64,000 nucleotides of DNA from Burkholderiales bacterium (GTDB lineage: Bacteria > Pseudomonadota > Gammaproteobacteria > Burkholderiales > Burkholderiaceae_C): assembly GCA_029268225.1 (NCBI GenBank), contig JAJUGJ010000002.1, positions 124,001-188,000 of the forward strand. Reading direction: 5' to 3'. A program made the translations under genes and the position numbers. Of the stretch, positions 46,088-55,768 are shown one piece after another (within the stretch, counting starts at the first letter, position 1; each line of letters opens with the position of its first letter). The notes beneath the pieces were generated by a model. The model saw nothing but the letters and a program-made list of their open reading frames with translations. It was not told the origin of the DNA and did not search any database.

Positions 46088-46113
46088 TCGCCCCCCCTCG
46101 AAGTGGGGGGGGG
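46088..46113. terminator. Poly-C/poly-G hairpin after xerC
   Basis: TCGCCCCCCCTCGAAGTGGGGGGGGGG: a stem of seven or eight C-G pairs with a short loop, one base before the xerC stop. No T-run follows, so termination is uncertain; it is a very stable structure and also a likely slippage site in sequencing. Confidence 0.45.
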
Positions 46114-46114
46114 G

Positions 46115-47125
46115 TCAATCCTTGCGACGGGCGCGGGGGTGGGCCGCGTCGTAGACCTGAGCCAGGTGCTGGAAGTCGAGCTTGGTGTAGACCTGGGTGG
46201 TGCCGATGTGGGCGTGGCCCAGCAGTTCCTGTACGGCACGCAGGTCGCCACTGGATTGCAGCAGGTGGCTGGCAAAACTGTGGCGCAGCATGTGGGGGTG
46301 CACATGGGTGGGCAGGCCGGCTTGCTGGGCCAGTTGTTTGAGCCGGTTGCGCAACTGCACCGGGGTCAGGCGCCGCCCCAGGCGACTGAGAAAGAGGGCG
46401 TCGTCCTGGGGGGGGCTGAGGGCGGCGCGCAGGTCCAGCCAGGTCCGCAAGGCGGCCAGGGCAGCCTGGCCGACTGGCACGCTGCGGCGCTTGCTGCCCT
46501 TGCCGAGGACATGGGCTTCTGCGTCAGCCAGGTCGATCCAGCCTGCCGCGTGCGGGCTGGCGTGCACATCCAGTCCGAGCAGTTCGGCGCTGCGCAGGCC
46601 GCTGCTGTAGAGCAGCTCCACCATGGCCCGATCGCGGGCTTGCAGCCAGGGCGCCTCACGGGCAGCCCGGGTGGCAGCGGCCGGTGAGGCCGCCGTGTCG
46701 CTGGGATCGGCGGGCCGATGCTCGGCCAGCGCCACCGCCTGGTCGACGGGGAGGGCCTTGGGCAAGGGTTTGGGGGCTTTGGGGGCCTTGATGCCCTCGA
46801 CGGGGTTCAGGTGAACCCAGCCTTCGCGCCCCAGCCATTTGTACAGACCACGCCAGCCGGCCAGGGTGATGGCGATGCTGCGTGGCCCCAGGCCTTGTGC
46901 GTGCAGGCGGGCGGTCCAGCCCCGCACATGGTGGGGGCGCACGGCGACGAGGTCCAGCCCTTCTTGGAGGCAGAAGGCGTGCAGGCGCCGGAAGGCGTCG
47001 CCATACATCGCCAGCGTGCGCTCGGCCAAGCGGCGCTGGATGCGCAGGTGGTCGAGGTGGCGAACGATGAGGGGCGGTGGTGCCGGCGGGGCGAGCGTGT
47101 CGCGTGGGGTGTCAGGCGCGGACAT
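46115..47125 (-). CDS. xerC: Tyrosine recombinase XerC
   Basis: 336 residues. The SAM-like N-terminal domain RHLDHLRIQRRLAERTLAMYGDAFRRL is followed by the catalytic domain: Arg in LLYSSGLRSAELLGLDV, Lys in LGKGSKRRSVPVG, HPHMLRHSFASHLL (HxxR), GHAHIGTTQVYTKLD (His and Tyr nucleophile). Together with XerD it resolves chromosome dimers at dif. It is longer than E. coli XerC (298) owing to Ala/Pro-rich stretches near residues 130-160. It is the last gene of dapF-DUF484-xerC, the usual betaproteobacterial order, with short gaps. No dif site is visible here. Confidence 0.97.
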   Translation of the reverse strand: MSAPDTPRDTLAPPAPPPLIVRHLDHLRIQRRLAERTLAMYGDAFRRLHAFCLQEGLDLVAVRPHHVRGWTARLHAQGLGPRSIAITLAGWRGLYKWLGREGWVHLNPVEGIKAPKAPKPLPKALPVDQAVALAEHRPADPSDTAASPAAATRAAREAPWLQARDRAMVELLYSSGLRSAELLGLDVHASPHAAGWIDLADAEAHVLGKGSKRRSVPVGQAALAALRTWLDLRAALSPPQDDALFLSRLGRRLTPVQLRNRLKQLAQQAGLPTHVHPHMLRHSFASHLLQSSGDLRAVQELLGHAHIGTTQVYTKLDFQHLAQVYDAAHPRARRKD

Positions 47126-47166
47126 CTCGGGCGTCTGTGTGCGCGCGCTGGCCGCCGGTTGGGCGC

Positions 47167-47847
47167 TCAGTCAAGCAGGCGCGCCAGTGCGGCACTGGCC
47201 ACGTCGCCCACCTGGATGAGGAAGTCCACACCCATGTCCGCGCTGTAGCGTGTCGCGTCGGGTGACCCCAGCACGAGCAGGCCGAAGCAGGCACCTTCGT
47301 GTTGCAGCGGGATGAGGGCGATCGAGGTGATGCTGGCGCTGTCATCGAGCCACTTGCTGGCCTCGAAGCCGGCGTTGAGGCCACAGTAGGGCTGGTTCAG
47401 GCTGGCGGCGAAGCTGCGCGCATCGTCGCTGACGGTCTGGGTGCAAGCCAGGGCGCCCAGCTCGGTGCGCAGAGGGTGGGCTTCGGTGCCCCAGATGCGC
47501 ACCGCGGCCTGCGGGATCAGGAACAGGTCGCGCAGGCTGTCGAGCATGACGTCGGCCAGCGTGGCGTTGTCGTGGGCGAGCAGCACGGCGCGCACCCAGC
47601 GGTGCAGGCGCTCGGCAATGGCCTCGTTGTCTTGGCTGTGGCGGATCATTTCCATGATGCGCTTTTCCAGGCCGCGGATCTTGTCGCGCAGCATCTCCAT
47701 CTGGCGCTCCTGCAGCGAGACGGCGCGCTGGCCGTGTGGGCTGGTGAGCTGGATGCTGGAGAGCAGGGCGGCGTTGCGTTCGAAAAAAGCCGGCGTGTGG
47801 ACGAGGTAGTTGGCAATCTCGTCTTCGGTGATGCCTTGCAAGGTCAT
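47167..47847 (-). CDS. DUF484 family protein
   Basis: 226 residues. ITEDEIANYLVHTPAFFERNAALLSSIQLTSPHGQRAVSLQERQMEMLRDKIRGLEKRIMEM is the conserved N-terminal half, with a coiled coil (about 40-70). A GAF-like C-terminal domain follows (LLAHDNATLADVMLDSLRDLFLIPQAAVRIWG, LIPLQHEGACFGLLVLGSPDATRY). The protein is conserved between dapF and xerC in many Proteobacteria, but its function is unknown; the GAF fold suggests ligand or metal sensing (inference). Stop and start are close to neighbours, so it is co-transcribed with dapF and xerC. Confidence 0.95.
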   Translation of the reverse strand: MTLQGITEDEIANYLVHTPAFFERNAALLSSIQLTSPHGQRAVSLQERQMEMLRDKIRGLEKRIMEMIRHSQDNEAIAERLHRWVRAVLLAHDNATLADVMLDSLRDLFLIPQAAVRIWGTEAHPLRTELGALACTQTVSDDARSFAASLNQPYCGLNAGFEASKWLDDSASITSIALIPLQHEGACFGLLVLGSPDATRYSADMGVDFLIQVGDVASAALARLLD

Positions 47848-47857
47848 GTCAGGGGGC

Positions 47858-48721
47858 TCAGAGTGCGGGTACGTCGATCACGCCGTCAAACACGGTGGTG
47901 GCGGGACCGGTCATCAAAACAGGGGTGCCGGGGCCGGCCCAGCTGATGCTCAGGCGGCCGCCGGGCATGTCCACGTCCACGGTGGCGTCCAGCCAGCCGA
48001 GACGGATGCCCGCCACGACCGCGGCGCAGGCCCCTGAGCCGCAGGCCAGGGTCTCGCCGGCGCCGCGTTCGTACACACGCAGGCGGATGTGGCCGCGGGT
48101 GACCACTTCCATGAAGCCGGCGTTGACGCGGCGGGGGAAGCGGGCGTGGCTTTCGATCTGCGGGCCGAGCTCATCGACCGGGGCCTGGGCCACGTTGTCC
48201 ACGCGCATGACGGCATGCGGATTGCCCATGGAGACCACAGCCAGCTCGACCGGGTGGTTGGCCAGGGCCACGGGCCAGAGCTCGCAGCCGAACTCCAGAC
48301 GTGGGGTCAGGCCGGTGGTGTCAAAGGGCACCTCGGCAGGTGCGAGGAAGGGCGCACCCATGTCCACGGTGACGCGGCCGTCGAGCTGCAGGCGCGGCTC
48401 GATCACGGCTTTCTGGGTCTGGACGCGCAAGGTGGTCTTGGCCGTCAGGCCCTTGTCGTGCACGAAGCGGGCGAAGCAGCGTGCGCCGTTGCCGCACTGC
48501 TCGACCTCGCCGCCATCGGCATTGAAGATGCGGTAGGTGAAGTCGGTGCCGGCCGCGGGGTCACCGGGTTCGACCACCAGGATCTGGTCGGCGCCGATAC
48601 CGAAACGGCGATCGGCCAGGAAACGGTACTGCGCCGGGCTCAGGGCCAGGGGCGCGCGGGTGGCGTCGAGCACAACGAAGTCGTTGCCGGCGCCATGCAT
48701 TTTGGTGAAGGGCAGCTTCAT
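47858..48721 (-). CDS. dapF: Diaminopimelate epimerase
   Basis: 287 residues. [14 protein letters not shown] at the N-terminus, then [28 protein letters not shown] (here [20 protein letters not shown]) with the first catalytic Cys. [17 protein letters not shown], then [16 protein letters not shown] with the second catalytic Cys, completes the pair. It interconverts LL- and meso-diaminopimelate for lysine and peptidoglycan. The ATG lies 43 bp downstream of the upstream gene's stop; DUF484 starts 11 bp after its stop. First gene of dapF-DUF484-xerC. Confidence 0.98.
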   Translation of the reverse strand: MKLPFTKMHGAGNDFVVLDATRAPLALSPAQYRFLADRRFGIGADQILVVEPGDPAAGTDFTYRIFNADGGEVEQCGNGARCFARFVHDKGLTAKTTLRVQTQKAVIEPRLQLDGRVTVDMGAPFLAPAEVPFDTTGLTPRLEFGCELWPVALANHPVELAVVSMGNPHAVMRVDNVAQAPVDELGPQIESHARFPRRVNAGFMEVVTRGHIRLRVYERGAGETLACGSGACAAVVAGIRLGWLDATVDVDMPGGRLSISWAGPGTPVLMTGPATTVFDGVIDVPAL

Positions 48722-48763
48722 GAGGTGGATTATCCGCCCCTTGTGCGGGTCTTGCAGCAGGGC

Positions 48764-50116
48764 TCAACGCAAGACGGGCGTTTGGGCAATGCGTTGGTCG
48801 ATGTCGCGCATCAGGGCCTGGTAGGCGGGGGCGTCGATGCCCCCATAGCGCTGTTGCAGTTGCGCCGCGGTAAGGAACTCGGGCAGGTCGCTCACCGTGG
48901 GCAACAGGTCTGACTCAGACTGTGCGCTGGCCAGGCGCGATTGCAGGGTCAGTGGGTCATGTGCCGCGAGGCGTCCCAGGCGCACGCCGGCCTTGTCCGC
49001 TGCGAGGTCGTTGAAACTGAAGCCACTGCCTCGGCCTTGTGGCGCCGCGTCCAGCAATTCCTTGTAGGTGCCGATCAGGTCGGACAGGCGACCACCCAGA
49101 TCGGTGGCGAGGGCGGCCGAGGTGAGGTAGTGCTGCGCGAGGTCTTCGCGCCCTTGCAGGGTCAGGGGGCGCGTGGGCAGGGCGGGCCAGTCACGGGCGG
49201 CAGGCACCAGGGTGGCCAACGAGACGCGGTTGACGTACAAACCCAGCACCACCAGCACGGCCCGGTTCTCGCGCGCGGCGGTGTCTTGCAGGTGCGGGGT
49301 CGATGCGCTGAGGGCGCTGGCCAGGCTGGTCTGCTGGGCCGTGGCCATCAGCGCGGGCAGCAAGGTGCTGAGCGGACGGTCCCAGCGCGGGGCACGGTGG
49401 GGGTCATCGGACTGAAGGGGCTCGCTGAGCAAGCGGGCCAGTTGGTGGTGGTAGCGAGACAGGGCTTCGACCATGTCGGGAGGCACGAGCAAGGCCGATG
49501 CCTGGGCGCTCAGTTCCGGTCGCCAGCGCACGGTGGTGGACACCTGAGTCGGGCTTAGCTGCACGCGCTCGATGGCCGCCAGAGCGAGCATGGCGAGCTG
49601 GTCCATGCCTCGCGTGCGGGCCAGGCGCTCGGCCGTCCACCGTGCCAGCCAGGGCGGCACGGACAGATCCCCCACCTGCACGGCCTGCAAGACTGGCGGG
49701 CCACTGGGTGGGGCCTGCAGGCGGACCCGCACGTTCAGCCAGGCGCCCAGCGGATGCAGGGCGCGCAAGGGGGTCTGCTGCAGGGGCAGGCTCAGGGTCA
49801 AGTCAGCCTGCTGATCGGCCAGGGTCAAGGCGGCCGGGGCATGCAGCACGCGGGCGGCCATGTCCTGGGTGAGGGCCTCCGCCTGGGCGGCGGTCAGCGT
49901 CAGCGTCAAGGGCTGGCCGTGAAAGGCTTCACGCAGCACCTGACGGTTGAGCAACCGGCGTGCCGACTGGAGGTCACTGATGGCAAGGGGGGCACCCAAG
50001 GCCGTGCTGGGCTGGGCCTGCAAGGCCATCGAGACCCCCCACAGGGCAACAGCCGCACCCAGCACCACCAGGGTGCCGAGCGTGGCGCAGATCACAAGCC
50101 AGGGGCGTCGATGCAT
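48764..50116 (-). CDS. Conserved hypothetical protein with N-terminal membrane anchor
   Basis: 450 residues. A single hydrophobic helix at about 7-32 (LVICATLGTLVVLGAAVALWGVSMAL) should anchor the protein with its body in the periplasm. The body is alpha/beta with QPLTLTLTAAQAEALTQDMAARVL and VSLATLVPAA. Near the C-terminus there is GRGSGFSFNDLAADKAGVRLGRLAA, which resembles a conserved hypothetical family, and it ends QALMRDIDQRIAQTPVLR. I do not recognise a catalytic site. The gene precedes dapF on the same strand by 43 bp and might be part of that transcript. Function unknown. Confidence 0.85.
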   Translation of the reverse strand: MHRRPWLVICATLGTLVVLGAAVALWGVSMALQAQPSTALGAPLAISDLQSARRLLNRQVLREAFHGQPLTLTLTAAQAEALTQDMAARVLHAPAALTLADQQADLTLSLPLQQTPLRALHPLGAWLNVRVRLQAPPSGPPVLQAVQVGDLSVPPWLARWTAERLARTRGMDQLAMLALAAIERVQLSPTQVSTTVRWRPELSAQASALLVPPDMVEALSRYHHQLARLLSEPLQSDDPHRAPRWDRPLSTLLPALMATAQQTSLASALSASTPHLQDTAARENRAVLVVLGLYVNRVSLATLVPAARDWPALPTRPLTLQGREDLAQHYLTSAALATDLGGRLSDLIGTYKELLDAAPQGRGSGFSFNDLAADKAGVRLGRLAAHDPLTLQSRLASAQSESDLLPTVSDLPEFLTAAQLQQRYGGIDAPAYQALMRDIDQRIAQTPVLR

Positions 50117-50156
50117 CGGCGTGAGTATGCCGTGCTCGCCGCGCGCCCGGCGAGGG

Positions 50157-51749
50157 TCAGGCCTCGATGGCCGCGTTGGCGCTGACCTCGATGTGGAAGC
50201 GCTGCACGGTGCGCGACAGGTCCATGGCTTGTTGGCGCAGGCTGTCGGCCGCGGCGGCCGACTCTTCCACCAGCGCAGCGTTCTGCTGCGTCATCTGGTC
50301 GAGCTGGTTGATGGACTGGCTGACGTGTCCGATGCCCATCGATTGCTGACGCGTGGCCTCGGCAATCTCACCCATCGCGTGGGTCACGCGCTGGATGGCG
50401 TCCACGATCTCGGTCATGACCGCGCCCGCTTCGCGCACCTTGTCGGCGCCGGCTTCGACGCGCTCGGTGGACTTGCCGATCAGTGCCTTGATCTCGCGGG
50501 CGGCTTCGGCGCTGCGTTGCGCCAGGGAGCGCACTTCACCTGCCACCACGGCAAAGCCGCGGCCTTGTTCGCCTGCCCGTGCGGCCTCCACCGCGGCGTT
50601 CAGCGCCAGGATGTTGGTCTGGAAGGCGATGCCGTCGATCACGCCAATGATGTCGCCGATCTGACGCGAGGCCTGGCTGATGTCGGCCATCTGCGTGACC
50701 ACGCTCTCCACCACCTCGCCGCCGGCGACCGCGCGCTGGCTGGCCGTGCTGGCCAGGTCATTGGCGACATGGGCCGAGTCGGCCGAGTTCTCGACCGTCT
50801 TGCTCAGCTCGTCCATGGCCGAGGAGGTGGACTGCAGGTTGGAGGCCGTCTGTTCGGTGCGACTCGACAGGTCCTGGTTGCCGGCGGCAATCTGGGTGCT
50901 GGCCGTCAACATGCTCTCGGACGACTCGCGCACGGACGCGACCATTTCGCGCAGCCCGTCCTGCATGTGCTTCATTGACACCATCAGGTGCGTGATCTCG
51001 TCGTGGCCACGTGGCTGGATGTCGTGCGTCAGGTCGCCGTGGGCGATGGCCTGGGTGATGTCCTCGGCGCGGCGCAGGGGGCGGGTGATCGACAGGATGG
51101 TCAGCGCCATCAGGGGCAGGAAGATGAAGCCGGGCGACAAGAGCAAACCCCACAGCAGGGCGATCGTGTGCGTGACGCCATCGGCCGCCTTGGCCCGGCG
51201 GGCTTCGGCCAGCTCGGTGATGCTGGCATTGAGCTCGTTGACCTGGCGCTCGATGGTGTCTGCTTCATTGCGCGCGCTTTCGCTGCCCTGGTAGGCCTCG
51301 GCCGAGGAGGTGATGGCCAGCTCGCTCACCATCGTCAGCATGGGCTGCAGGGATTGGCCGTAGCTGGTCAGCTTGGGCATCAGGGCCTGCACCTGGGTGC
51401 GGATGGCTTCGTTGGGAGCGGCCTGTTGCAGGGCCTGCATGGCCGTTTCGGTGGCCTTGAGCGCCTCTTGCCAGGCCTTGAACTCGGCCTGAACCGACAC
51501 GGAGTCACCCGCGTTGATGATGGCCGCCTTCTCGTGACCGCGCAGCGAGGAGAGGTTCAAGGCCAGCTGACCCATGCGCTGGACGGCCGCGAACTCCTGC
51601 TGGGTGAACTCGTCGAACTCGCCCTTGAGCGACCACAACCGCCAGCTCATGCCGGAGCCCACGATGGTGCCAATGCCCACCACCAGCACCATGCAGGTGA
51701 TGAGGCGGGAGCGGATGGAAAACCTCCGCAGCCAGGTGATCAGATTCAT
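50157..51749 (-). CDS. Methyl-accepting chemotaxis protein with periplasmic four-helix bundle
   Basis: 530 residues. TM1 [21 protein letters not shown] (about 17-37), a periplasmic helical bundle to about 190 and TM2 [22 protein letters not shown] (about 199-220). A HAMP domain follows ([30 protein letters not shown]), then a signalling coiled coil whose hairpin tip is [57 protein letters not shown]. It ends without the NWETF-type CheR tether. It would report to CheA/CheW; its ligand is unknown. No che or flagellar gene is adjacent. Confidence 0.96.
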   Translation of the reverse strand: MNLITWLRRFSIRSRLITCMVLVVGIGTIVGSGMSWRLWSLKGEFDEFTQQEFAAVQRMGQLALNLSSLRGHEKAAIINAGDSVSVQAEFKAWQEALKATETAMQALQQAAPNEAIRTQVQALMPKLTSYGQSLQPMLTMVSELAITSSAEAYQGSESARNEADTIERQVNELNASITELAEARRAKAADGVTHTIALLWGLLLSPGFIFLPLMALTILSITRPLRRAEDITQAIAHGDLTHDIQPRGHDEITHLMVSMKHMQDGLREMVASVRESSESMLTASTQIAAGNQDLSSRTEQTASNLQSTSSAMDELSKTVENSADSAHVANDLASTASQRAVAGGEVVESVVTQMADISQASRQIGDIIGVIDGIAFQTNILALNAAVEAARAGEQGRGFAVVAGEVRSLAQRSAEAAREIKALIGKSTERVEAGADKVREAGAVMTEIVDAIQRVTHAMGEIAEATRQQSMGIGHVSQSINQLDQMTQQNAALVEESAAAADSLRQQAMDLSRTVQRFHIEVSANAAIEA

Positions 51750-51851
51750 GTGCCGACACTCCTCAATCTCGTGAAAGACCCCCGCTCCCGCTGACGGGGC
51801 GTGGGATTTACAACGGACCCCGAGTATCGACGCAGAATCACCCCGATGGGG

Positions 51852-52748
51852 TCAATAAAAGCGCGATTCGCCCGGGGGGCGCGTCTTGAAACGACGGTGA
51901 ACCCACAAATATTGCGCAGGTTGTTTGAGAATTTCGTGCTCGATGAAGCGGTTCATCTGTGCGGCATCGGCTTCGGCATGGTCGGTGGGAAAGTCGTGCA
52001 AAGCCGGCAGGAACCGCACCCGCCAACCTTGCCCCCGCGGCAGCAATTCGGCAATCACCGGTTGCACCACCATGTTGAGCATGCGCGCCATGCGTGAGGG
52101 TGCCAGCAGGGTGGCCGCGGGCACGCCGAAGAAGGGCACGAAGGCCGCATCCTTGCGGCCAAAATCCATGTCCGGCAGATTGAAAAACCCCCGGCCTTCC
52201 TTGATGGCGCGCAGCAGGGGCTTGACCGAGTCGCTGCGCGGGAAGATCTGGGCGTCGCCAAAGCGCAGGCGGCCGCGCTTCATCAGCTTGTCCATCAAGG
52301 GGTGGCTTTGCGCCTGGTAGATGGAGGCTCCGGGACGCGACTGACACAGCAGGATGGCCGCGCCGGCCACATCCAGGCCCACGAAGTGCGGGCACAACCA
52401 CATCGTGGCACGGCCTTCCGTTTGATAGACCCGCTCTGCCAACTCGATGTCACCTTCGACCTGGATGAGGCTGCGGATGCGCTCGGGCGAGGCCCACCAC
52501 AGCACGGCGCGGTCGAGCAGGCTCTGGGTCAGCCATTGGAAGTGCTGTTTCAGCAAGGCTTCTCGCTCCGCAGCGGGCATGTCGGGGAAGCACAGTTCCA
52601 GATTGCGCAGGCCGACCTTGCGGCGTGAACCCGCCACGTGGTACAGCAGGGACCCGAGGCGATGGGCGAGGGCGGCCAGCCAGGGCAGGGGCAGCCAGTG
52701 CAGCAGCCACAGCAGGCCCAGGGCCAAGCGCAGGCCGATCTCTTTCAT
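51852..52748 (-). CDS. LpxL/HtrB-type lipid A acyltransferase (second gene of pair)
   Basis: 298 residues. A membrane helix LRLALGLLWLLHWLPLPWLAALAHRLGSLLYHVAG begins the protein. The acyltransferase signature is TMWLCPHFVGLDVAGAAILL, a variant of H(X4)D/E with PHF-G-D. RNLELCFPDMPAAEREALLKQHFQWL, FFNLPDMDFGRKDAAFVPFFGVPAATLLAPSRMARM and RFIEHEILKQPAQYLWVHRRFKTRP are the conserved later blocks. It adds secondary acyl chains to lipid A at the inner membrane. It overlaps the upstream acyltransferase gene by ATGA, so the two are translationally coupled. It is not possible to say from sequence which position each acylates. Confidence 0.94.
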   Translation of the reverse strand: MKEIGLRLALGLLWLLHWLPLPWLAALAHRLGSLLYHVAGSRRKVGLRNLELCFPDMPAAEREALLKQHFQWLTQSLLDRAVLWWASPERIRSLIQVEGDIELAERVYQTEGRATMWLCPHFVGLDVAGAAILLCQSRPGASIYQAQSHPLMDKLMKRGRLRFGDAQIFPRSDSVKPLLRAIKEGRGFFNLPDMDFGRKDAAFVPFFGVPAATLLAPSRMARMLNMVVQPVIAELLPRGQGWRVRFLPALHDFPTDHAEADAAQMNRFIEHEILKQPAQYLWVHRRFKTRPPGESRFY

Positions 52749-53653
52749 GCCTGCCCCTCGCCGCCGTTGGCGGAGGTCAGGATCTCGGCGCGGGGGCCTT
52801 TGTAGCGGTTGTAGCCCCACAGGTACTGCTCGGGTGCGTGCATGATCATCTCTTCCATCAGCCGGTTCACGGCGGCGGCGGATTGTGCCGCATCACCGGC
52901 GGCCAGCACTTGCTCGGTGTCAGGCGACACGCGATCGGCGTGCACGATGTAATCACAGCCGTGGCGCAGGCGATCGCGCCAGCCCAGGCGCTCACCGCGC
53001 AGCAGGACCACGGCGCAGCCGGTCTGGGCAACGAGCTTGGCGGCCATCGTCATCGTGTAGGCCTCGCGGCCGAAGAAGGGCGCCCACACGCCCATGCCCT
53101 CAGGGGGGACCTGGTCGGGCAGCAGGCCCACGGTCTCGCCTTTTTTCAGGGCGCGCAGCATCTGGCGCACGCCAGCCAGCGTGGCGGGGCTGGTGAGCAT
53201 GCCGGGGCGGTTGCGGGCGTTCTTCATCAACTCGGCCAACCAGGCTTGCTTGGCCGGGCGGTAGAGCGCCGTGATGGGCTTGTGCGCGCCAAAGCGGTCG
53301 GCATAGGCCTGGGCGGTGATCTCGAAGCAGCCCAGGTGGGGCGTGAGCAGCAGCAGGCCGCGGCCTTCGGCCAGGGCCGCGTCGACCACCTCGGGGCGCA
53401 CCCAGCGCACGCTGTCGCCCAGCGGCAAGTCGCGCGGGCGGCCCCACAGGCGGGGCGATTCGCTGACCATCTTGCCCGCGTGGGCCACGGCCTGCCAGCG
53501 CTGCCAGCGGCTCAGCCCGGCTTGCCGCGCGTGGGCGTTCAGGCGCTGCCGGTACGAGGGCGACAGCAGGTAAGCCAGCCAGCCCAGCAGGCTGCCCAGG
53601 GGGTGCAGCACGGCCAGGGGCCAGCGTGACAGCATGAAAAACAGGCGGGCCAT
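52745..53653 (-). CDS. LpxL/HtrB-type lipid A acyltransferase (first gene of pair)
   Basis: 302 residues from the ATG at 53653 (a GTG eight codons earlier is an alternative). The membrane segment is WPLAVLHPLGSLLGWLAYLLSP (about 9-30). The active-site block is LLLLTPHLGCFEITAQAYADRFG, the canonical HxxxxE with His and Glu, and PITALYRPAKQAWLAELMKNARNR and VGLLPDQVPPEGMGVWAPFFGREAYTM are family blocks. The C-terminal LMEEMIMHAPEQYLWGYNRYKGP is also conserved. It should use acyl-ACP to acylate Kdo2-lipid IVA. It lies divergent to metK; the downstream paralogue begins in its stop codon. The two differ at the HX4D/E site. Confidence 0.94.
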   Translation of the reverse strand: MARLFFMLSRWPLAVLHPLGSLLGWLAYLLSPSYRQRLNAHARQAGLSRWQRWQAVAHAGKMVSESPRLWGRPRDLPLGDSVRWVRPEVVDAALAEGRGLLLLTPHLGCFEITAQAYADRFGAHKPITALYRPAKQAWLAELMKNARNRPGMLTSPATLAGVRQMLRALKKGETVGLLPDQVPPEGMGVWAPFFGREAYTMTMAAKLVAQTGCAVVLLRGERLGWRDRLRHGCDYIVHADRVSPDTEQVLAAGDAAQSAAAVNRLMEEMIMHAPEQYLWGYNRYKGPRAEILTSANGGEGQA

Positions 53654-53871
53654 GAGACGCAGCTTGAGCCAGAACACAAAACCCTGATCTTCGCAGATCC
53701 CACGCTGCACGCGCTGGCGAGTTTGGCTACACTATCCGGATCGCCGAGTTAACAGGACAACTTGCGGGGCGATTCACAAATCCCGCTAAAGCGTTCGCCG
53801 CTGTGCACCCTTCCCAGTCTCACAGCCTTGGCGACGCCGAGGTCTATGTTTTTTGAACTGGAGCACACAGC
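53654..53871 (+). other. metK 5' leader with two stable hairpins, and shared divergent promoter region
   Basis: Between the divergent acyltransferase and metK genes. GCGGG (about 53763) pairs with CCCGC (about 53781). A longer arm pairs CGCC-GCTGTG with CACAGC-CTT-GGCG (about 53792-53833). TACACT (53728-53733) is a possible -10. The length (about 140 nt) and stacked hairpins suggest a structured leader, but I see no match to the SAM-II, SAH or other riboswitch consensus, so no ligand claim is made. Confidence 0.4.
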
Positions 53872-55062
53872 GTGTCGAACGATTACCTCTTCACCTCCGA
53901 GTCGGTCTCGGAAGGCCACCCCGACAAGGTCGCCGACCAGATCTCCGATGCCATCCTCGACGCCATCCTGGCGCAGGACCCCCTCTCCCGCGTCGCCGCC
54001 GAGACTCTGACCAACACCGGTCTGGTCGTGCTGGCGGGTGAAATCACGACCCAGGCCAACGTCGACTACATCCAGGTCGCGCGTGACACCATCAAGCGCA
54101 TCGGCTACGACAACACCGAGTACGGCATCGACTACAAGGGTTGCGCCGTGCTGGTCGCCTACGACAAGCAGTCCAACGACATCGCCCAGGGCGTGGACCG
54201 TGCCAGCGACGACTACCTGAACATCGGTGCCGGCGACCAGGGCCTGATGTTCGGCTACGCCTGCGATGAGACGCCCGAGCTGATGCCCGCGGCCATCTAC
54301 TACGCCCACCGCCTGGTCGAGCGCCAGGCCCAGCTGCGCAAGGACGGTCGCCTGCCTTTCCTGCGTCCGGACGCCAAGGGCCAGATCACGCTGCGCTATG
54401 TCGACGGCAAGCCCGTGGGCATCGACACCGTGGTGCTGTCCACCCAGCACAGCCCCGACCAGTCGGAAACCGCCACCAAGATGAAGGACAGCTTCTACGA
54501 GGCAGTCCGCGAAGAGATCATCAAGCCGGTGCTGCCGAAAGAGTGGCTGACGGCCGACACCAAGTACCTGATCAACCCGACCGGCCGTTTCGTCATCGGT
54601 GGCCCGCAGGGTGACTGTGGCCTGACCGGCCGCAAGATCATCGTCGACACCTACGGCGGCGCCTGCCCGCACGGTGGTGGTGCTTTCTCGGGCAAGGACC
54701 CCACCAAGGTGGACCGCTCGGCCGCCTACGCCGCCCGCTATGTCGCCAAGAACGTGGTCGCGGCCGGTCTGGCCAAGCAGTGCCAGGTGCAGGTGGCTTA
54801 CGCCATCGGCGTGGCCCGCCCGATGAACGTGACGGTCAACACCTTCGGCACCGGCGTGATCGCCGACGACCAGATCGCCAAGTTGGTGAACGCCCACTTC
54901 GACCTGCGTCCCAAGGGCATCATCCAGATGCTGGACCTGCTGCGTCCGATCTACCAGAAGACCGCCGCTTACGGTCACTTCGGCCGCGACGAGCCCGAGT
55001 TCACGTGGGAGCGCACCGACAAGGCTCAGGCCTTGCGCGCCGACGCCGGTCTGAAGGGCTGA
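53872..55062 (+). CDS. metK: S-adenosylmethionine synthase
   Basis: 396 residues from a GTG that begins [32 protein letters not shown]. The ATP/Mg motif [18 protein letters not shown] segment ([16 protein letters not shown], about 122-138), [20 protein letters not shown] (about 244-263) and [27 protein letters not shown] are diagnostic. It makes SAM from methionine and ATP. The divergent acyltransferase gene and a structured leader lie upstream. A terminator hairpin follows the stop. No neighbouring methionine or SAH gene is present. Confidence 0.99.
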   Translation: MSNDYLFTSESVSEGHPDKVADQISDAILDAILAQDPLSRVAAETLTNTGLVVLAGEITTQANVDYIQVARDTIKRIGYDNTEYGIDYKGCAVLVAYDKQSNDIAQGVDRASDDYLNIGAGDQGLMFGYACDETPELMPAAIYYAHRLVERQAQLRKDGRLPFLRPDAKGQITLRYVDGKPVGIDTVVLSTQHSPDQSETATKMKDSFYEAVREEIIKPVLPKEWLTADTKYLINPTGRFVIGGPQGDCGLTGRKIIVDTYGGACPHGGGAFSGKDPTKVDRSAAYAARYVAKNVVAAGLAKQCQVQVAYAIGVARPMNVTVNTFGTGVIADDQIAKLVNAHFDLRPKGIIQMLDLLRPIYQKTAAYGHFGRDEPEFTWERTDKAQALRADAGLKG

Positions 55063-55083
55063 CCTTCACCCCGTGCACAATCC

Positions 55084-55106
55084 AAGGCCGCCTCGTGCGG
55101 CCTTTT
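55084..55106 (+). terminator. metK: Rho-independent terminator of metK
   Basis: AAGGCCGC CTCGT GCGGCCTTTT: 8-bp stem, 5-nt loop and T4, 21 bp after the metK stop. Confidence 0.85.
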
Positions 55107-55126
55107 GCACATCTGGGAGACCTTGC

Positions 55127-55744
55127 ATGAACGTTCGCGCCCACCTGTCTGAAGCCGGCTGGCTGGCCCTCATCGCCGCCGTGCTGGTCTGGTCCTGGAT
55201 CGGCGCCTACGACCCGGGTGTCTGGCTGATGGAGGTGCTGCCGGTGTTCATCGCCGTGCCGGTGCTGGCCTTCACGCGCAAGCGCTTTCCGCTCACATCG
55301 CTGGTCTACACCCTGATCCTGGTGCACGCCATCATCTTGATGGTGGGCGGGCACTACACCTACGCCCGTGTGCCCTTGGGCTTCTGGCTGCAGGAGTGGT
55401 TCGACTTCAGCCGTAACCACTACGACCGCATCGGCCACCTGGCGCAGGGCTTCATCCCGGCCATGGTGGCGCGCGAAATTCTGCTGCGTCAGACCCCGTT
55501 GAAGCCCGGGGGCTGGCTGTTTTTCCTGGTGACCAGCGTGTGCCTGGCCATCAGTGCCGTCTACGAGTTCATCGAGTGGTGGACGGCGCTGGCGCTGGGC
55601 GCTGGGGCCGATGAGTTCCTGGCCACGCAGGGGGATCCGTTCGACACCCAGGCCGACATGCTGATGGCCACCCTGGGCGCCATGCTGGCCCAGGTGCTGC
55701 TGTCACGCTGGCACGATCGCCAACTGGCGGTCTTGCGCGGATGA
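55127..55744 (+). CDS. YjdF-type DUF2238 membrane protein
   Basis: 205 residues from the ATG at 55127 with GGGAGA upstream. Six hydrophobic helices: GWLALIAAVLVWSWIGAYDPGVWLMEVLPVFIAVPVLAF, LTSLVYTLILVHAIILMVGGHYTYARVPLGFWL, LAQGFIPAMVAREILL, GWLFFLVTSVCLAISAVYEFIEWWTALALG. FDFSRNHYDRIGHLAQGF and GDPFDTQADMLMATLGAM are DUF2238 signatures with a possible acid/histidine site. Function of the family (E. coli YjdF) is unknown; it is an inner-membrane protein. It follows metK but is separated from it by the terminator. Confidence 0.93.
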   Translation: MNVRAHLSEAGWLALIAAVLVWSWIGAYDPGVWLMEVLPVFIAVPVLAFTRKRFPLTSLVYTLILVHAIILMVGGHYTYARVPLGFWLQEWFDFSRNHYDRIGHLAQGFIPAMVAREILLRQTPLKPGGWLFFLVTSVCLAISAVYEFIEWWTALALGAGADEFLATQGDPFDTQADMLMATLGAMLAQVLLSRWHDRQLAVLRG

Positions 55745-55768
55745 TGCCCGGACGCCGGGCTGGGGTCC

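Noticed and set aside
53712..53871. SAM or SAH riboswitch at metK
   Set aside because: Hairpins are present, but I could not match the conserved core of any known class; kept only as a structured leader.
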